From NCBI GenBank assembly GCA_016873495.1, contig VGXC01000029.1:1-35649 (forward strand): a DNA stretch of 35,649 nt, read 5' to 3'. Each line of letters begins with the position of its first letter. Within the stretch, counting starts at the first letter, position 1. This document shows, in pieces, positions 7,769-16,572 of the stretch. The notes below the pieces were generated by a model. The model searched no databases. It saw only the letters and a program-made list of their open reading frames with translations, and was not told the DNA's origin. This DNA comes from Nitrospira sp. (GTDB taxonomy: Bacteria; Nitrospirota; Nitrospiria; Nitrospirales; Nitrospiraceae). The position numbers were made by a program, and so were the translations under genes.

Positions 7769-8775
7769 TGCCCTGGCTGATGTTTGTACTGAGCGCCACC
7801 CTGATCGTGGTGGCGGGAACCAAGTTGTCGCAGTACGGCGACCGGATCGCCGAGCACACCGGTCTCGGACGGCTCTGGATCGGGGTGGTGTTGTTGGCGG
7901 GGGCCACGTCCTTGCCCGAGGCCTTCACCGCGATCAGCGCCGTGCTCATCGACGCTCCGAATATTGCCGTCGGAGACCTGTTCGGGGCGGGGCTTAGCAA
8001 CATGCTGACCCTGGCCCTCATCGACCTGGCGTACCGTGAGAAACGCGTCTGGCAACAGGCGGCATTGGAGCAGGTGTTGATCGCGGCGCTGGCCATCGTG
8101 CTGACGGGACTCGCGGGGCTCTTGATCGTGGTCCAGCAACCCATCCCGATCCAGGGCGTCGGACCGGGCACCGTTGCCATCGCGGCGATCTATGTGCTCG
8201 GCATGCGCGTGGTCTTCCGCCAAGAAGACATGCGGCGGCGTGAGAAAGAACGGGAGCGGATCGTCGAAGCCGGGGAGGCCCACAGGGCCGCCTCCACCGA
8301 GGCCTTGAGACGCGCCTCGATCGGGTTTGCGGTGGCCGCACTGGCACTGCTCGCGGCGGCGCCGATGTTGGCCGAGTCGGCCAAAGAGATTGCCGCCTCG
8401 ACCGGGCTCAGCACGACCTTTATCGGCACGTCGCTGGTGGCCGTCATCACCTCGCTGCCGGAGCTGGTGACGTCGTTTGCCGCCGTCAGGCTGGGCGCGT
8501 TGGACCTTGCGGTCGGCAACCTCTTCGGCAGCAACGCGATCAACATGGCGGTGCTGTTCCTGGCCGATGCGGCGTACCGCAAGGGGCCGTTGCTCGCGTC
8601 GATCGAGCCCACCCACGCGGTGACCGCGCTCCTCAGCATTCTGCTGATGAGCGTCGGCCTGATGGGGATCATCTACCGCGCGGAAAAGCGGTTTCCGCTC
8701 ATCGAGCCCGACAGCGTCTTGATGATCGTAGGCTACCTATCGGGCATGTGGTTGTTGTTTCGGATCGGGGGATAA
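7768..8775 (+). CDS. CaCA-superfamily Na+/Ca2+ (cation/H+) exchanger, YrbG-like
   Basis: A 335-residue integral membrane protein with about ten hydrophobic segments and the two inverted alpha repeats that define the superfamily. Alpha-1 is GATSLPEAFTAISA plus AVGDLFGAGLSNM (about 45-80). Alpha-2 is GTSLVAVITSLPELVTS plus AVGNLFGSNAINM (about 215-255). The Glu of each SLPE motif is the expected cation ligand. A charged cytoplasmic loop (RQEDMRRREKERERI) separates the halves. The family exchanges Ca2+ or another cation for Na+ or H+ across the inner membrane. It shares one base with the RND pump stop and is followed 6 nt later by a Ca2+-type P-ATPase, so export of excess divalent cation is the likely joint role. 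The ion specificity is inferred. Confidence 0.85.
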   Translation: MPWLMFVLSATLIVVAGTKLSQYGDRIAEHTGLGRLWIGVVLLAGATSLPEAFTAISAVLIDAPNIAVGDLFGAGLSNMLTLALIDLAYREKRVWQQAALEQVLIAALAIVLTGLAGLLIVVQQPIPIQGVGPGTVAIAAIYVLGMRVVFRQEDMRRREKERERIVEAGEAHRAASTEALRRASIGFAVAALALLAAAPMLAESAKEIAASTGLSTTFIGTSLVAVITSLPELVTSFAAVRLGALDLAVGNLFGSNAINMAVLFLADAAYRKGPLLASIEPTHAVTALLSILLMSVGLMGIIYRAEKRFPLIEPDSVLMIVGYLSGMWLLFRIGG

Positions 8776-8781
8776 ACGGTC

Positions 8782-11565
8782 ATGCCCGCTTGGCCGGACC
8801 CTTCTCAAGCTGGTTCCTGGCACCGTCTCACACCCGACGCGCTGGCGCAGGTGCTGGGCTCAGACTCTCAGGTCGGTTTGAGCGAGCGAGAGGCGCAAGG
8901 GAGAGTCGCGGTCCATGGACCCAACGAACTGCCCGAGGCCCCTCCCGCCTCTCCGTTCACGCTGTTCTTCGCGCAATTCTCAAGCCTGATCGTCTGGGTC
9001 CTGATCGGAGCGGCCATCGTATCCGGCCTGCTCCAGGAATGGCTGGACGCCGCAGCCATTCTGGCCATCGTGTTCCTCAATGCGCTCTTGGGATTTGTCC
9101 AGGAGTACAAGGCCGAACGGTCGCTGGCGGCGCTCAAGCGACTGTCGGTCGCCACGGCGCGGGTGATTCGGGGGGGAACGCTCCGATCCATCCCGGCCCG
9201 AGAACTGGCGCCCGGCGATCTCGTGTCGGTCGAGGCCGGCGACCATGTCCCGGCCGACGCGCGCCTGGTCTATGCCACGGCCTTGCGCGCCCAGGAGGCG
9301 GCGCTGACCGGCGAATCCACGCCTGTCGACAAGTCCGCCGAAGCCCTGCCCGACACGACCGTGGCCTTGGCCGATCGGCGGAACATGCTCTTCCTGGGCA
9401 CCGATGTCATCGCCGGCAAGGGAATGGCGCTGGTCGTTTCGACCGGCCTGCGGACGGAACTGGGGCGGATCGCCTCCTTGATCCAGCAAGCCGGAGGGGA
9501 GGACACCCCGTTACAGCGACGGCTGGAACAGCTGGGGCACCAGCTCCTCTACTTGTCCCTAGGCATCGTCACGGTCGTCTTCCTGTTAGGGCTCCTGCGG
9601 GGTGAGCCGTTGGTCGGGATGTTCCTGACGGCGGTGAGCCTGGCCGTTGCCGCGATTCCGGAAGGCCTGCCGGCGATCGTCACGGTGACCCTGGCGTTGG
9701 GCGTGACCCGGATGGTCAAACGCCATGCGCTGATCCGCCGCTTGCCGGCCGTGGAAACCCTGGGCTCCACGACGGTCATCTGCACCGATAAGACCGGCAC
9801 GCTTACCAAAAACGAGATGACCGTCACGCGCCTGTATGCGGGCGAACGCGTCTTCGAGGTCACCGGGGAAGGCTATGCGCCGATCGGAGAGATTGTGGGA
9901 ATGGTCAAGGCTGAGGTTGAGGTCAAGGAGACCCAGGAGGCGCCGGTGTTACCTCAGCCTCGACCTCAACCTGAGCCTGGATCGAGCAATGCTTTGCGGA
10001 AGCTGCAGGCCGCGGCCGTTCTGTGCAACGGCGCGACGCTGCGAGAGGAGCAAGAGGGCTGGAAGATATTGGGCGACCCGACGGAGGGCGCGCTGCTGGT
10101 GGTGGCGGCCAAGGGGCGTCTCTTCAAGGATGGCTTGGCCGCGGCCCACCCGTTCTTGGGCGAGATCCCCTTCGATCCCGAACGAAAAATGATGACGGTG
10201 GTCAGACAGACACCCCAAGGGGCGACGGCCTATGTGAAGGGAGCCCCGGACCTGCTTTTGCAGCGATGCACGCAGTGGGTGACGGCCGACGGGCGGGTGG
10301 AGCCGCTGAGCGAATCTGCCCGGCGACAGATCCTGGACATGAACCGCACCTTTGCCCAAGGAGCCTTACGGGTGCTGGGGCTCGCCGAACGGACCTTGGA
10401 GCAGACGCCGGACGCCTATCGCGCGAGCGACATCGAACAGGATCTGACTTTTCTAGGTCTGGCGGCGATGAAAGACCCGCTGCGGCCGGAAGCCCTCGCC
10501 GCCGTGACCGCCTGCCGACGGGCAGGAATCAGAACCGTCATGATCACCGGCGACCATCAAGAGACGGCGGCGGCTATTGCCGGTGAGCTGGGCCTGCTGG
10601 ACGGAGGGACGACGATTTCCGGCGCGGATCTCGACCGGCTGTCGGACGAGGAATTGGGGCGGCAGATCGAGCGGTTCTCCGTCTATGCCCGGGTGTCGGC
10701 CGAACATAAGCTCCGCATCGTCCGGGCCTGGAAGGCACGAGGCGCGATCGTAGCCATGACGGGCGACGGGGTCAACGACGCGCCGGCGGTGAAGGAGGCG
10801 GACATCGGCATCGCGATGGGACTGACCGGCACGGATGTGACGAAAGAAGCGTCCGCCATGGTCGTGACCGACGATAACTTCGCCTCCATCGCAGCCGCGG
10901 TCGAAGAAGGACGGGGTATCTACGACAATATCCGGAAGTCCGTCCACTATCTGCTCTCCTGCAACACCAGCGAAGTGCTGGTGATGCTCCTGGCAACCCT
11001 GTTCGGGCTTCCCCTGCCCCTGTTGCCGGTGCAGATTCTCTGGATCAATCTGGTCACGGACGGCCTGCCGGCCCTGGCCCTGGCCGTGGACCCGGCGGAT
11101 CCGGACCTCATGCGGCGCCCCCCGCGTCGGCCCGATCGCCGGTTCCTGTCGAAGAAGCGGATCATCTTTCTGTTTGTTCAAGGCCTGTTCATGGCGATGG
11201 TTACGATCGCAGCCTTCGCCTTCTGCCTGTACGGTATGGACCGGGACCTCGAACGGGCCAGGACCATCGCCTTCACGGTCTTGGTCATGGTCCAGCTCTT
11301 CCATGCCTTGAATTGCCGGAGCGATCGCTATTCCCTGTTCACCATCGGATGGCTGACGAACAAGCGGCTCCTGTGGGCCGTCGCCGGCTCGGCTGCCTTG
11401 CAGGCCCTGATCCTCTTGACGCCCTGGACCCGCGACCTCTTCAAGCTTGCCCCGTTCGACCCGGAACATTGGGCGCTGGCGCTGGGCCTGGGCCTGGCCC
11501 CGTTGGCGGCAATGGAGTGGTGGAAACGAGCGAGCGGCCGGAGGCCGGAGGCGTCGAAAGGATGA
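8782..11565 (+). CDS. P-type IIA cation ATPase (Ca2+-transporting, PMR1/SERCA-like)
   Basis: A 927-residue ion pump. The N-terminal cation-ATPase domain contains GLSEREAQGRVAVHGPNELP. The actuator TGES is at 176-179, the phosphorylation motif DKTGTLT has Asp336, and the hinge GDGVNDAP is at 661-668. The TM4 ion-site motif PEGLPA and the TM6 motif NLVTDGLPA are those of Ca2+/Mn2+ pumps rather than heavy-metal P1B pumps, and no CPC or N-terminal CxxC is present. A proline/glutamine-rich linker after the phosphorylation domain (about 373-398) is encoded by an inverted repeat and looks inserted. It is last in the operon and converges with the protease gene only 6 nt away. The predicted role is ATP-driven removal of Ca2+ (or Mn2+) from the cytoplasm. 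Confidence 0.92.
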   Translation: MPAWPDPSQAGSWHRLTPDALAQVLGSDSQVGLSEREAQGRVAVHGPNELPEAPPASPFTLFFAQFSSLIVWVLIGAAIVSGLLQEWLDAAAILAIVFLNALLGFVQEYKAERSLAALKRLSVATARVIRGGTLRSIPARELAPGDLVSVEAGDHVPADARLVYATALRAQEAALTGESTPVDKSAEALPDTTVALADRRNMLFLGTDVIAGKGMALVVSTGLRTELGRIASLIQQAGGEDTPLQRRLEQLGHQLLYLSLGIVTVVFLLGLLRGEPLVGMFLTAVSLAVAAIPEGLPAIVTVTLALGVTRMVKRHALIRRLPAVETLGSTTVICTDKTGTLTKNEMTVTRLYAGERVFEVTGEGYAPIGEIVGMVKAEVEVKETQEAPVLPQPRPQPEPGSSNALRKLQAAAVLCNGATLREEQEGWKILGDPTEGALLVVAAKGRLFKDGLAAAHPFLGEIPFDPERKMMTVVRQTPQGATAYVKGAPDLLLQRCTQWVTADGRVEPLSESARRQILDMNRTFAQGALRVLGLAERTLEQTPDAYRASDIEQDLTFLGLAAMKDPLRPEALAAVTACRRAGIRTVMITGDHQETAAAIAGELGLLDGGTTISGADLDRLSDEELGRQIERFSVYARVSAEHKLRIVRAWKARGAIVAMTGDGVNDAPAVKEADIGIAMGLTGTDVTKEASAMVVTDDNFASIAAAVEEGRGIYDNIRKSVHYLLSCNTSEVLVMLLATLFGLPLPLLPVQILWINLVTDGLPALALAVDPADPDLMRRPPRRPDRRFLSKKRIIFLFVQGLFMAMVTIAAFAFCLYGMDRDLERARTIAFTVLVMVQLFHALNCRSDRYSLFTIGWLTNKRLLWAVAGSAALQALILLTPWTRDLFKLAPFDPEHWALALGLGLAPLAAMEWWKRASGRRPEASKG
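9908..9978. repeat. Inverted repeat inside the P-type ATPase gene
   Basis: AGGCTGAGGTTGAGGTC (9908-9924) and GACCTCAACCTGAGCCT (9962-9978) are complementary at 16 of 17 positions, with a 37-nt loop. The segment encodes the low-complexity linker AEVEVKE..PQPRPQPEP and keeps the frame open. Confidence 0.7.
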
Positions 11566-11571
11566 TCGGGG

Positions 11572-12648
11572 CTACCGGGCTGGAGCGGCCGAAGGAGTCC
11601 GGGGGAGGGGCGCGGTGAACTGGCCGTTTTTGCCGTACACGGTCAACTGGGCCGGCGCCGCGCCGCCGGTCCTAAGAAAGACGTGCCAGAAGTCGCTGAT
11701 GTTGTAGAGGGGAACGTTGTCGATGGCGGTGATGACGTCACCGAAGGAGAGCCCAATCTCGGCCGCCGGCTTGGACGGCTCGACTTGGACGGCCAGGACT
11801 CCTCGATCCACCTCCAGGTTGAAGCTGGCCACAATGCTCGGCGTCACGGTGACCGGCACGAATCCCAAATCCGGCCGCATGACGGCCCCCCGGACCAGCA
11901 TGGATTGGATGTGAGGATAGGCCGCGTCGATTGAAATCGCGTAGCTGATGGCCTGGGCCGCCGGCGCCACGGCCGCATTGATGCCCACCACTTGCCCCGA
12001 CAGGTCCACGAGCGGTCCTCCGCTGTTGCCGGGATTGATGGCCGCGTCGGTCTGAATCAGGTCGTAGAGGGTCTCGCCGTTCGGCGCGAGGATCGAACGG
12101 TCCAGCGCGCTGACAACCCCCACCGTCACCGTGGAGCCGCCTTTCAAGGCAAAGGGATTGCCGATCGCCACGACGGTCTCGCCGATCTGGAGTTCGGCGG
12201 CGCGGCCCAGCTTGGCCGCGACCAGGTCCTTGGCGTTGATTTTAATCACCGCTAGGTCCAGGAGAAAATCCCGTCCGACGACGCGGCCGGGCGTCATGCG
12301 CCCGTTGTGGAGGCCGACCACAACGCTCTTGACTCCCTCGACCAGGTGATTGTTCGTCAGGATAAACCCGGCTTCGTCCACGATGAGGCCGGACCCGGAG
12401 CCGGGCGGGGAGGGATGTTGCACCGCATTGGGCGGCACGCCTCGGCTCATGACGGTGACAACCGATGGCCGCACCATCGTCACAACTTCCGGCACCGACA
12501 TGGGCTTGGGCTTGGCGCCGGCGGCGCCGTTGTCGGCGGACCCGGCTTCCCCCGCCCAGCACACCGCAAGCAAGAGGGAGCAGAGAGCTACGCCCAGGCC
12601 GATGGAGAGAGCATGGGAATGTGACCGGCTCTTCATATGGTCGGGCAT
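11572..12648 (-). CDS. HtrA/DegP-like periplasmic serine protease with one PDZ domain
   Basis: A 358-residue S1C-family protease for envelope protein quality control. An N-terminal hydrophobic signal or anchor (SIGLGVALCSLLLAVCWAGEA) directs it to the periplasm. The trypsin-like domain carries the full triad: His101 (TNNHLVEG), Asp131 (LLDLAVIKI) and Ser209 (INPGNSGGPL). A single PDZ domain follows at about 265-345, with GDVITAIDNVPLYNISDF. A single PDZ makes it DegS-like in layout, although it may be released. The start at 12648 (MPDHMKSR) is favoured because GGGGG lies just upstream in the minus-strand sequence; 12636 is an alternative. It lies downstream of the sigma factor gene but behind that gene's terminator, so it probably has its own promoter, which I could not identify. 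Confidence 0.9.
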   Translation of the reverse strand: MPDHMKSRSHSHALSIGLGVALCSLLLAVCWAGEAGSADNGAAGAKPKPMSVPEVVTMVRPSVVTVMSRGVPPNAVQHPSPPGSGSGLIVDEAGFILTNNHLVEGVKSVVVGLHNGRMTPGRVVGRDFLLDLAVIKINAKDLVAAKLGRAAELQIGETVVAIGNPFALKGGSTVTVGVVSALDRSILAPNGETLYDLIQTDAAINPGNSGGPLVDLSGQVVGINAAVAPAAQAISYAISIDAAYPHIQSMLVRGAVMRPDLGFVPVTVTPSIVASFNLEVDRGVLAVQVEPSKPAAEIGLSFGDVITAIDNVPLYNISDFWHVFLRTGGAAPAQLTVYGKNGQFTAPLPRTPSAAPAR

Positions 12649-12687
12649 TGTCCCCCAAATCGGAACAAGTCTCAAGGGATGCACTGG

Positions 12688-12721
12688 AAAATAAAACGGG
12701 CGAGGCTTGCGCCCCGCCCGT
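12688..12721 (-). terminator. Rho-independent terminator of the sigma factor gene
   Basis: On the minus strand, ACGGGCG (12721-12715) pairs with CGCCCGT (12702-12696), followed by TTTTATTTT (12696-12688). It lies 28 nt after the sigma gene stop and insulates the protease gene from it. Confidence 0.75.
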
Positions 12722-12748
12722 ATGGCTGTCGCGGCCTTTCCGGTCCGA

Positions 12749-14014
12749 TCATTTGATAGCGGCGAACATCTCCCTGATCTCCGGCGTCTTCAATTTCTTG
12801 ATCGCCTTGGCCTCGATCTGACGAATCCGCTCGCGGGTCACCGACAGGCTCTGCCCCACTTGCTCCAGCGTGCAGGGCTCGTCCTGCCCGATCCCGAAGC
12901 GGAGCCGGATCACTGTCTGCTCGCGAGGCGTAAGCGTGCCGAGGATGCGGTCCAATTCCCGCGTCAGTTCGGTGCGGTGGACATGCGCGTCGGGCGTCAC
13001 CGATTGCCGATCCGCAATCAGCTCTCCCAGCAGCGTTTCCCCGTCCCCGACTGGATTGTCCAGCGAGACCGGTTCCTGGAACACTTGCATCGTCTCCTGG
13101 ATCTTGTCCGGACGCTGATGCATGGCCTTCCCAATCTCCTCCAGCCGGGCCTCGCGGCCGAGCTGCTGCACCAATCGGCGCGCGGTCCGCACGATCCGGT
13201 GCGACGCCTCGGTCATGTGCACCGGAATCCTGATGGTTCTGGATTGGTCGGCCAACGCACGGGTGATGCCCTGACGAACCCACCACGTCGCATAGGTGCT
13301 GAACTTGAACCCCTTGCGATATTGATACCGTTCCGCCGCTTTCATCAGGCCCATGTTCCCTTCCTGGACGAGGTCCAGCAGAGTCAGGCCGCGGCCGTTG
13401 TAGTGCTTGGCGATATCCACGACCAGGCGGAGGTTGCAGCGGACCATTTCGTCCTTCGCCCGCTCGAGGACCGCACGGGACTCGCCAAGCTGCCGACGGA
13501 TGGCCGACAGGCGCTTCACGCGGAAGGCGGCGGCCTTGCCGGACGTCCGCGCCTCTCCCACGAGCGCCGCCAACGCTTTGTCGGCTCGTTCCAGGACAAT
13601 GGCCGAGAATCCGCTCAGCCCTCGGACTTCGTTTAGAACGGCGAGGGCCTGCTCCCGGGTTTCCGTCTTGCGCATCCGCGCCGCAAAAACCACCGCTTCG
13701 CGCAACGCCACCCGGATACCCCTCGTGCCTCGATCCAGCCCCTTGGCCAGTGTGATTTCTTCATCCCGATTCAGTAACTTCCGCTCCCCAAACGAACGGA
13801 AGTACAGAGACTCCAGCGCCATGGACGGGTCTTCGGTCCGACCGGCGGGCCCCTTCACGACCGGATCCGGTTCCTCCGACGACTCTGCCTCGATCGGCGC
13901 GCGACCGATGACTCCCAGCATAGTGCTGGCCTCCGGATCATCCGTCTCTAAATCGAGGGCCTCAGCCGGCTCGATGTCTTCTTGCGGCTCTTCTATCAGC
14001 TGGTCTTTTCTCAT
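12749..14014 (-). CDS. RpoD-like sigma-70 factor (group 1/2)
   Basis: A 421-residue RNA polymerase sigma subunit. An acidic N-terminus (1-60, rich in E/D/P) replaces region 1.1. Region 1.2 is at about 66-96 (YFRSFGERKLLNRDEEITLAK), and region 2 at about 190-265 contains the core-binding and -10 helix sequence TYATWWVRQGITRAL. Region 3 covers about 268-345. Region 4 (about 352-410) has the -35 helix-turn-helix TLEQVGQSLSVTRERIRQIE. The residues of 2.3/2.4 and 4.2 are of the housekeeping type, so it should read TTGACA/TATAAT-like promoters. The short N-terminus and small non-conserved insert suggest an alternative vegetative or RpoS-like factor rather than the main RpoD, but this is not certain. 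GGTGG lies about 6 nt before the ATG. Confidence 0.88.
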   Translation of the reverse strand: MRKDQLIEEPQEDIEPAEALDLETDDPEASTMLGVIGRAPIEAESSEEPDPVVKGPAGRTEDPSMALESLYFRSFGERKLLNRDEEITLAKGLDRGTRGIRVALREAVVFAARMRKTETREQALAVLNEVRGLSGFSAIVLERADKALAALVGEARTSGKAAAFRVKRLSAIRRQLGESRAVLERAKDEMVRCNLRLVVDIAKHYNGRGLTLLDLVQEGNMGLMKAAERYQYRKGFKFSTYATWWVRQGITRALADQSRTIRIPVHMTEASHRIVRTARRLVQQLGREARLEEIGKAMHQRPDKIQETMQVFQEPVSLDNPVGDGETLLGELIADRQSVTPDAHVHRTELTRELDRILGTLTPREQTVIRLRFGIGQDEPCTLEQVGQSLSVTRERIRQIEAKAIKKLKTPEIREMFAAIK

Positions 14015-14282
14015 CTATCCACCCCTGCTCCCGTCTAGGAAGCCTTCTGTGATGATCGTCACTAGGATCTACGGCGATTCCTCTCATATAGATGTGAGAG
14101 CCTCATGCCTCCCAAAGGATTCGACACCATGGCAATCTTGGCAAATGACCAAACCTTACGGACACTTAGGCGAATATCTGGGGTTCGGACACCCATCCAT
14201 CCGTTAAGGCTTGGAGAGGAATATCGTTGTAGGTAAGGCTTACCCTATGGAAATCAATGGCAATTCGACAAAAAGAGGAAAT
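14015..14282. other. 268-nt intergenic region between sigma factor and slipin genes
   Basis: This leader of the sigma factor gene (minus strand) holds two small palindromes: GGTAAG/CTTACC (14232-14244) and CTCTCA/TGAGAG (14081-14100). I found no convincing -35/-10 pair for the sigma gene and no open reading frame worth calling. The palindromes may be operator-like, but nothing supports that beyond symmetry. Confidence 0.35.
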
Positions 14283-15071
14283 TTAGCCGGCAGCCCCTTC
14301 GTCTTTTTTAGCCAGACTCTTGATGAGGGGGGAAATGATGTCGATGGGAACCGGGAAAATCGTGGTCGAGTTCTTCTCCGCCGCGATTTCGACCAGGGTC
14401 TGCAGGTACCGCAACTGGAGGGCGATAGGGTTCTGGCCCATGACCTGGGCCGCATCGGTCAGACGCTGGGCCGCCTGGAATTCCCCCTCGGCATGGATTA
14501 CCTTGGACCTCCGTTCGCGCTCTGCCTCGGCCTGCTTGGCGATGGCCCGCTGCATCTCCTGGGGCAGGTCCACGTTCTTGACCTCCACGGCGGACACTTT
14601 TACGCCCCACGGCTCGGTCTGCTGGTCGATGATTCGCTGCAGCTCGGCGTTGATTTCCTCCCGCTTCGACAGGAGGTCGTCCAGCTGGCTCTGCCCCAAC
14701 ACGCTGCGGAGCGTGGTCTGGGCCATCATCGAGGTGGCGTAGAGGTAATCTTCCACCTCGACGATCGCTCGTTGCGGGTCCACGACCCGGAAATAGATGA
14801 CCGCATTCACCTTGACCGACACGTTGTCCTTGGTGATCACATCTTGAGGCGGCACGTCCATCGTGACCGTCCGCAGACTCACCCGCACCAGCTTGTCGAT
14901 CACGGGAACGATAATGACCACCCCGGGGCCGTTCCCGCCGACGAGGCCGCGCGCCAGCCGGCCCCAGCGAAAGATGACGGCCCGCTCGTATTCGCGCAAT
15001 ACATGGAAGCCCATTCCCACTAGCAGGCCGAACAACACCAGGATGGCGAGAGGGCTGAAGAGTAGGTTCAT
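14283..15071 (-). CDS. Slipin/stomatin-like SPFH membrane protein (NfeD partner)
   Basis: A 262-residue inner-membrane scaffold protein. One N-terminal hydrophobic segment (about 4-23, [20 protein letters not shown]) is followed by an SPFH/Band 7 domain ([14 protein letters not shown] through [12 protein letters not shown]). An Ala/Glu-rich coiled coil ([24 protein letters not shown]) mediates oligomerisation, and the C-terminal motif is [11 protein letters not shown]. Family knowledge links such slipins to membrane microdomains and to the NfeD protease, which cleaves the slipin C-terminus in Pyrococcus. The start lies 1 nt after the nfeD stop, so the two are translationally linked. Downstream there is no clear terminator before the sigma factor gene. 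Confidence 0.92.
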   Translation of the reverse strand: MNLLFSPLAILVLFGLLVGMGFHVLREYERAVIFRWGRLARGLVGGNGPGVVIIVPVIDKLVRVSLRTVTMDVPPQDVITKDNVSVKVNAVIYFRVVDPQRAIVEVEDYLYATSMMAQTTLRSVLGQSQLDDLLSKREEINAELQRIIDQQTEPWGVKVSAVEVKNVDLPQEMQRAIAKQAEAERERRSKVIHAEGEFQAAQRLTDAAQVMGQNPIALQLRYLQTLVEIAAEKNSTTIFPVPIDIISPLIKSLAKKDEGAAG

Positions 15072-15072
15072 G

Positions 15073-16401
15073 TCAGACGGCTCCCTTCTTGACCACGGGC
15101 TTGACGTAGAGCATCAGCCCCTCCAGTTTCATGACCTCCGCCTGGTCGCCCGGCTGAAGCGGCTGTTCGCTGATCGCCTCCCACAGCTCTCCATGCACCA
15201 GGATCTTGCCTTGCGGGGCCACTGAGGTCTTCGCCACGCCGACCAGCCCCACCATGCCTTCGCGTCCCGTCGTGGGTCGGCGGCGCATGGCGCGCACCCC
15301 CATCCCGACCATCAGCAAGGTGAGCCCGGCCGCGAGGGCCACGACGGGCAGAATCACCGACCAGGAAATCTGCAGGAACGGGGCGTCGGTCTTCACCAGC
15401 ATCAGCGAGCCCAGGATCATCGCCGTCACCCCGCCGAGCGCCAGCAACCCGTAACTGGTGACCGACACCTCCAGGATGAACAGCACGATGCCCAGGAGCA
15501 TCAGCAGGACGCCCGCGTAGTTCACCGGCAGGGATTGCAACGAATAGAAGGCCAGGATCAGACTGATCGCGCCCACGATGCCGGGCAGGATCGCGCCGGG
15601 ATTGTACAGCTCAGCCAGGATGCCGACCGTGCCGACTGTCATCAGAATATAGGCGATATTGGGGTCGCTGAGGGCTTTCAGGAGCTCCAGCCGCCAACTC
15701 ATGGGGAAGAAGTCGAACGGCGCGCCCTTGGTATGGAGCACCGCCGGACCGGCCGCGAGAGCCACGGTACGGCCATCCAGCCGATCCCGAAGCGTCGGGA
15801 GATCCTCGGCGACCAGATCGATGATCTTCAGACTCAACGCTTCCTTCTCCGTCACGGACACACTTTTGCGTACCGCATCTTCGGCCCAGGCGACGTTCCG
15901 CCCGCGCTGCTCCGCGATGGACTTGATATAGGCGGCCGAGTCGTTCTCGACTTTGTCCTTCATGGTCTTGTCCATCTCGCCTCCGCCCATCGCGACCGGA
16001 TGGGCCGCCCCGATGTTCGTGCCGGGCGCCATGGCGGCGACGTGGGCGGCGAGCGTCAGGAACACGCCGGCCGAGGCCGCGCGCCCGCCGGAGGGCGCGA
16101 CGTAGACAATGACCGGGATCTTCGCGCCGGTAAAGTCCTTGATGATGAGCCGCATCGAGGTGTCGAGTCCGCCCGGCGTGTCCAGCTGCACGATCAACGC
16201 CCGGGACCCGACGGCCTCTGCATGGACCAGGGCATCGTGCAGATACTCGGCGGTCACGGGATTGATGACCCCTTCATAGGTGGCCACAAGAAGGGGCGTT
16301 TCCGCTCGAGCCGTCTCGGCCACGACACAAGAAAACGCGCTTACCACCAGGGCCGACAGGGTCAGGAGAAGAGGAGACGATCTGCGCAACGGCGACTTCA
16401 T
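15073..16401 (-). CDS. nfeD: NfeD long form: membrane-bound ClpP-like serine protease with OB-fold domain
   Basis: A 442-residue protein of the NfeD1b type. The signal peptide is at 1-33 with cleavage after ARA. A ClpP-like protease domain follows at about 36-225. Its Ser-Lys dyad is Ser110 ([10 protein letters not shown]) and Lys160 ([14 protein letters not shown]), matching the Ser97/Lys138 dyad of the Pyrococcus 1510-N protease. Four to five membrane segments occupy about 255-385, and a C-terminal OB-fold (about 388-442, [21 protein letters not shown]) ends the protein. It probably cleaves or organises the slipin encoded next to it. ATG 16401 was chosen for its AAGGA ribosome site 7 nt upstream and because it begins the signal peptide. 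The longer open frame upstream reads through the divergent promoter region and is not coding. Confidence 0.92.
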   Translation of the reverse strand: MKSPLRRSSPLLLTLSALVVSAFSCVVAETARAETPLLVATYEGVINPVTAEYLHDALVHAEAVGSRALIVQLDTPGGLDTSMRLIIKDFTGAKIPVIVYVAPSGGRAASAGVFLTLAAHVAAMAPGTNIGAAHPVAMGGGEMDKTMKDKVENDSAAYIKSIAEQRGRNVAWAEDAVRKSVSVTEKEALSLKIIDLVAEDLPTLRDRLDGRTVALAAGPAVLHTKGAPFDFFPMSWRLELLKALSDPNIAYILMTVGTVGILAELYNPGAILPGIVGAISLILAFYSLQSLPVNYAGVLLMLLGIVLFILEVSVTSYGLLALGGVTAMILGSLMLVKTDAPFLQISWSVILPVVALAAGLTLLMVGMGVRAMRRRPTTGREGMVGLVGVAKTSVAPQGKILVHGELWEAISEQPLQPGDQAEVMKLEGLMLYVKPVVKKGAV

Positions 16402-16479
16402 CGAGCTGTCCTTGTTCGACATCGGGCCGAGAGGGAGGCCCCGCATCGATGGCGCACGGCGTGGGACTGACTGATTGGC

Positions 16480-16508
16480 ATCATACGACCCACCTGCGAG
16501 GCTGTCAA
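16480..16508 (-). promoter_or_regulatory. nfeD: Near-consensus sigma-70 promoter for nfeD-slipin
   Basis: On the minus strand TTGACA (16508-16503) and TATGAT (16485-16480) are separated by 17 nt, a near-perfect match. Transcription would start about 16473, giving a leader of about 70 nt. Its -35 box lies 26 nt from the -35 box of the divergent trmI promoter. Confidence 0.75.
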
Positions 16509-16534
16509 GAAATGGGGAGAAGGGCGGGGACCGG

Positions 16535-16563
16535 TTGAAAAGCGGCCGGCACGCTTCTAGAAT
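16535..16563 (+). promoter_or_regulatory. trmI: Sigma-70-type promoter for trmI, likely leaderless
   Basis: TTGAAA (16535-16540) and TAGAAT (16558-16563) are 17 nt apart. The ATG of trmI is at 16573, only 9 nt after the -10 box, so the transcript would begin at or just before the start codon. No Shine-Dalgarno sequence is present. Confidence 0.65.
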
Positions 16564-16572
16564 GAGCCCATT

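Noticed and set aside
12707-13636. A 309-codon plus-strand open frame
   Set aside because: It lies antisense to the sigma factor gene, whose motifs are unmistakable.
14232-14244. Palindrome GGTAAG-x-CTTACC as terminator of the slipin gene
   Set aside because: The loop would be one base and there is no T-tract; it is kept only as a possible operator.
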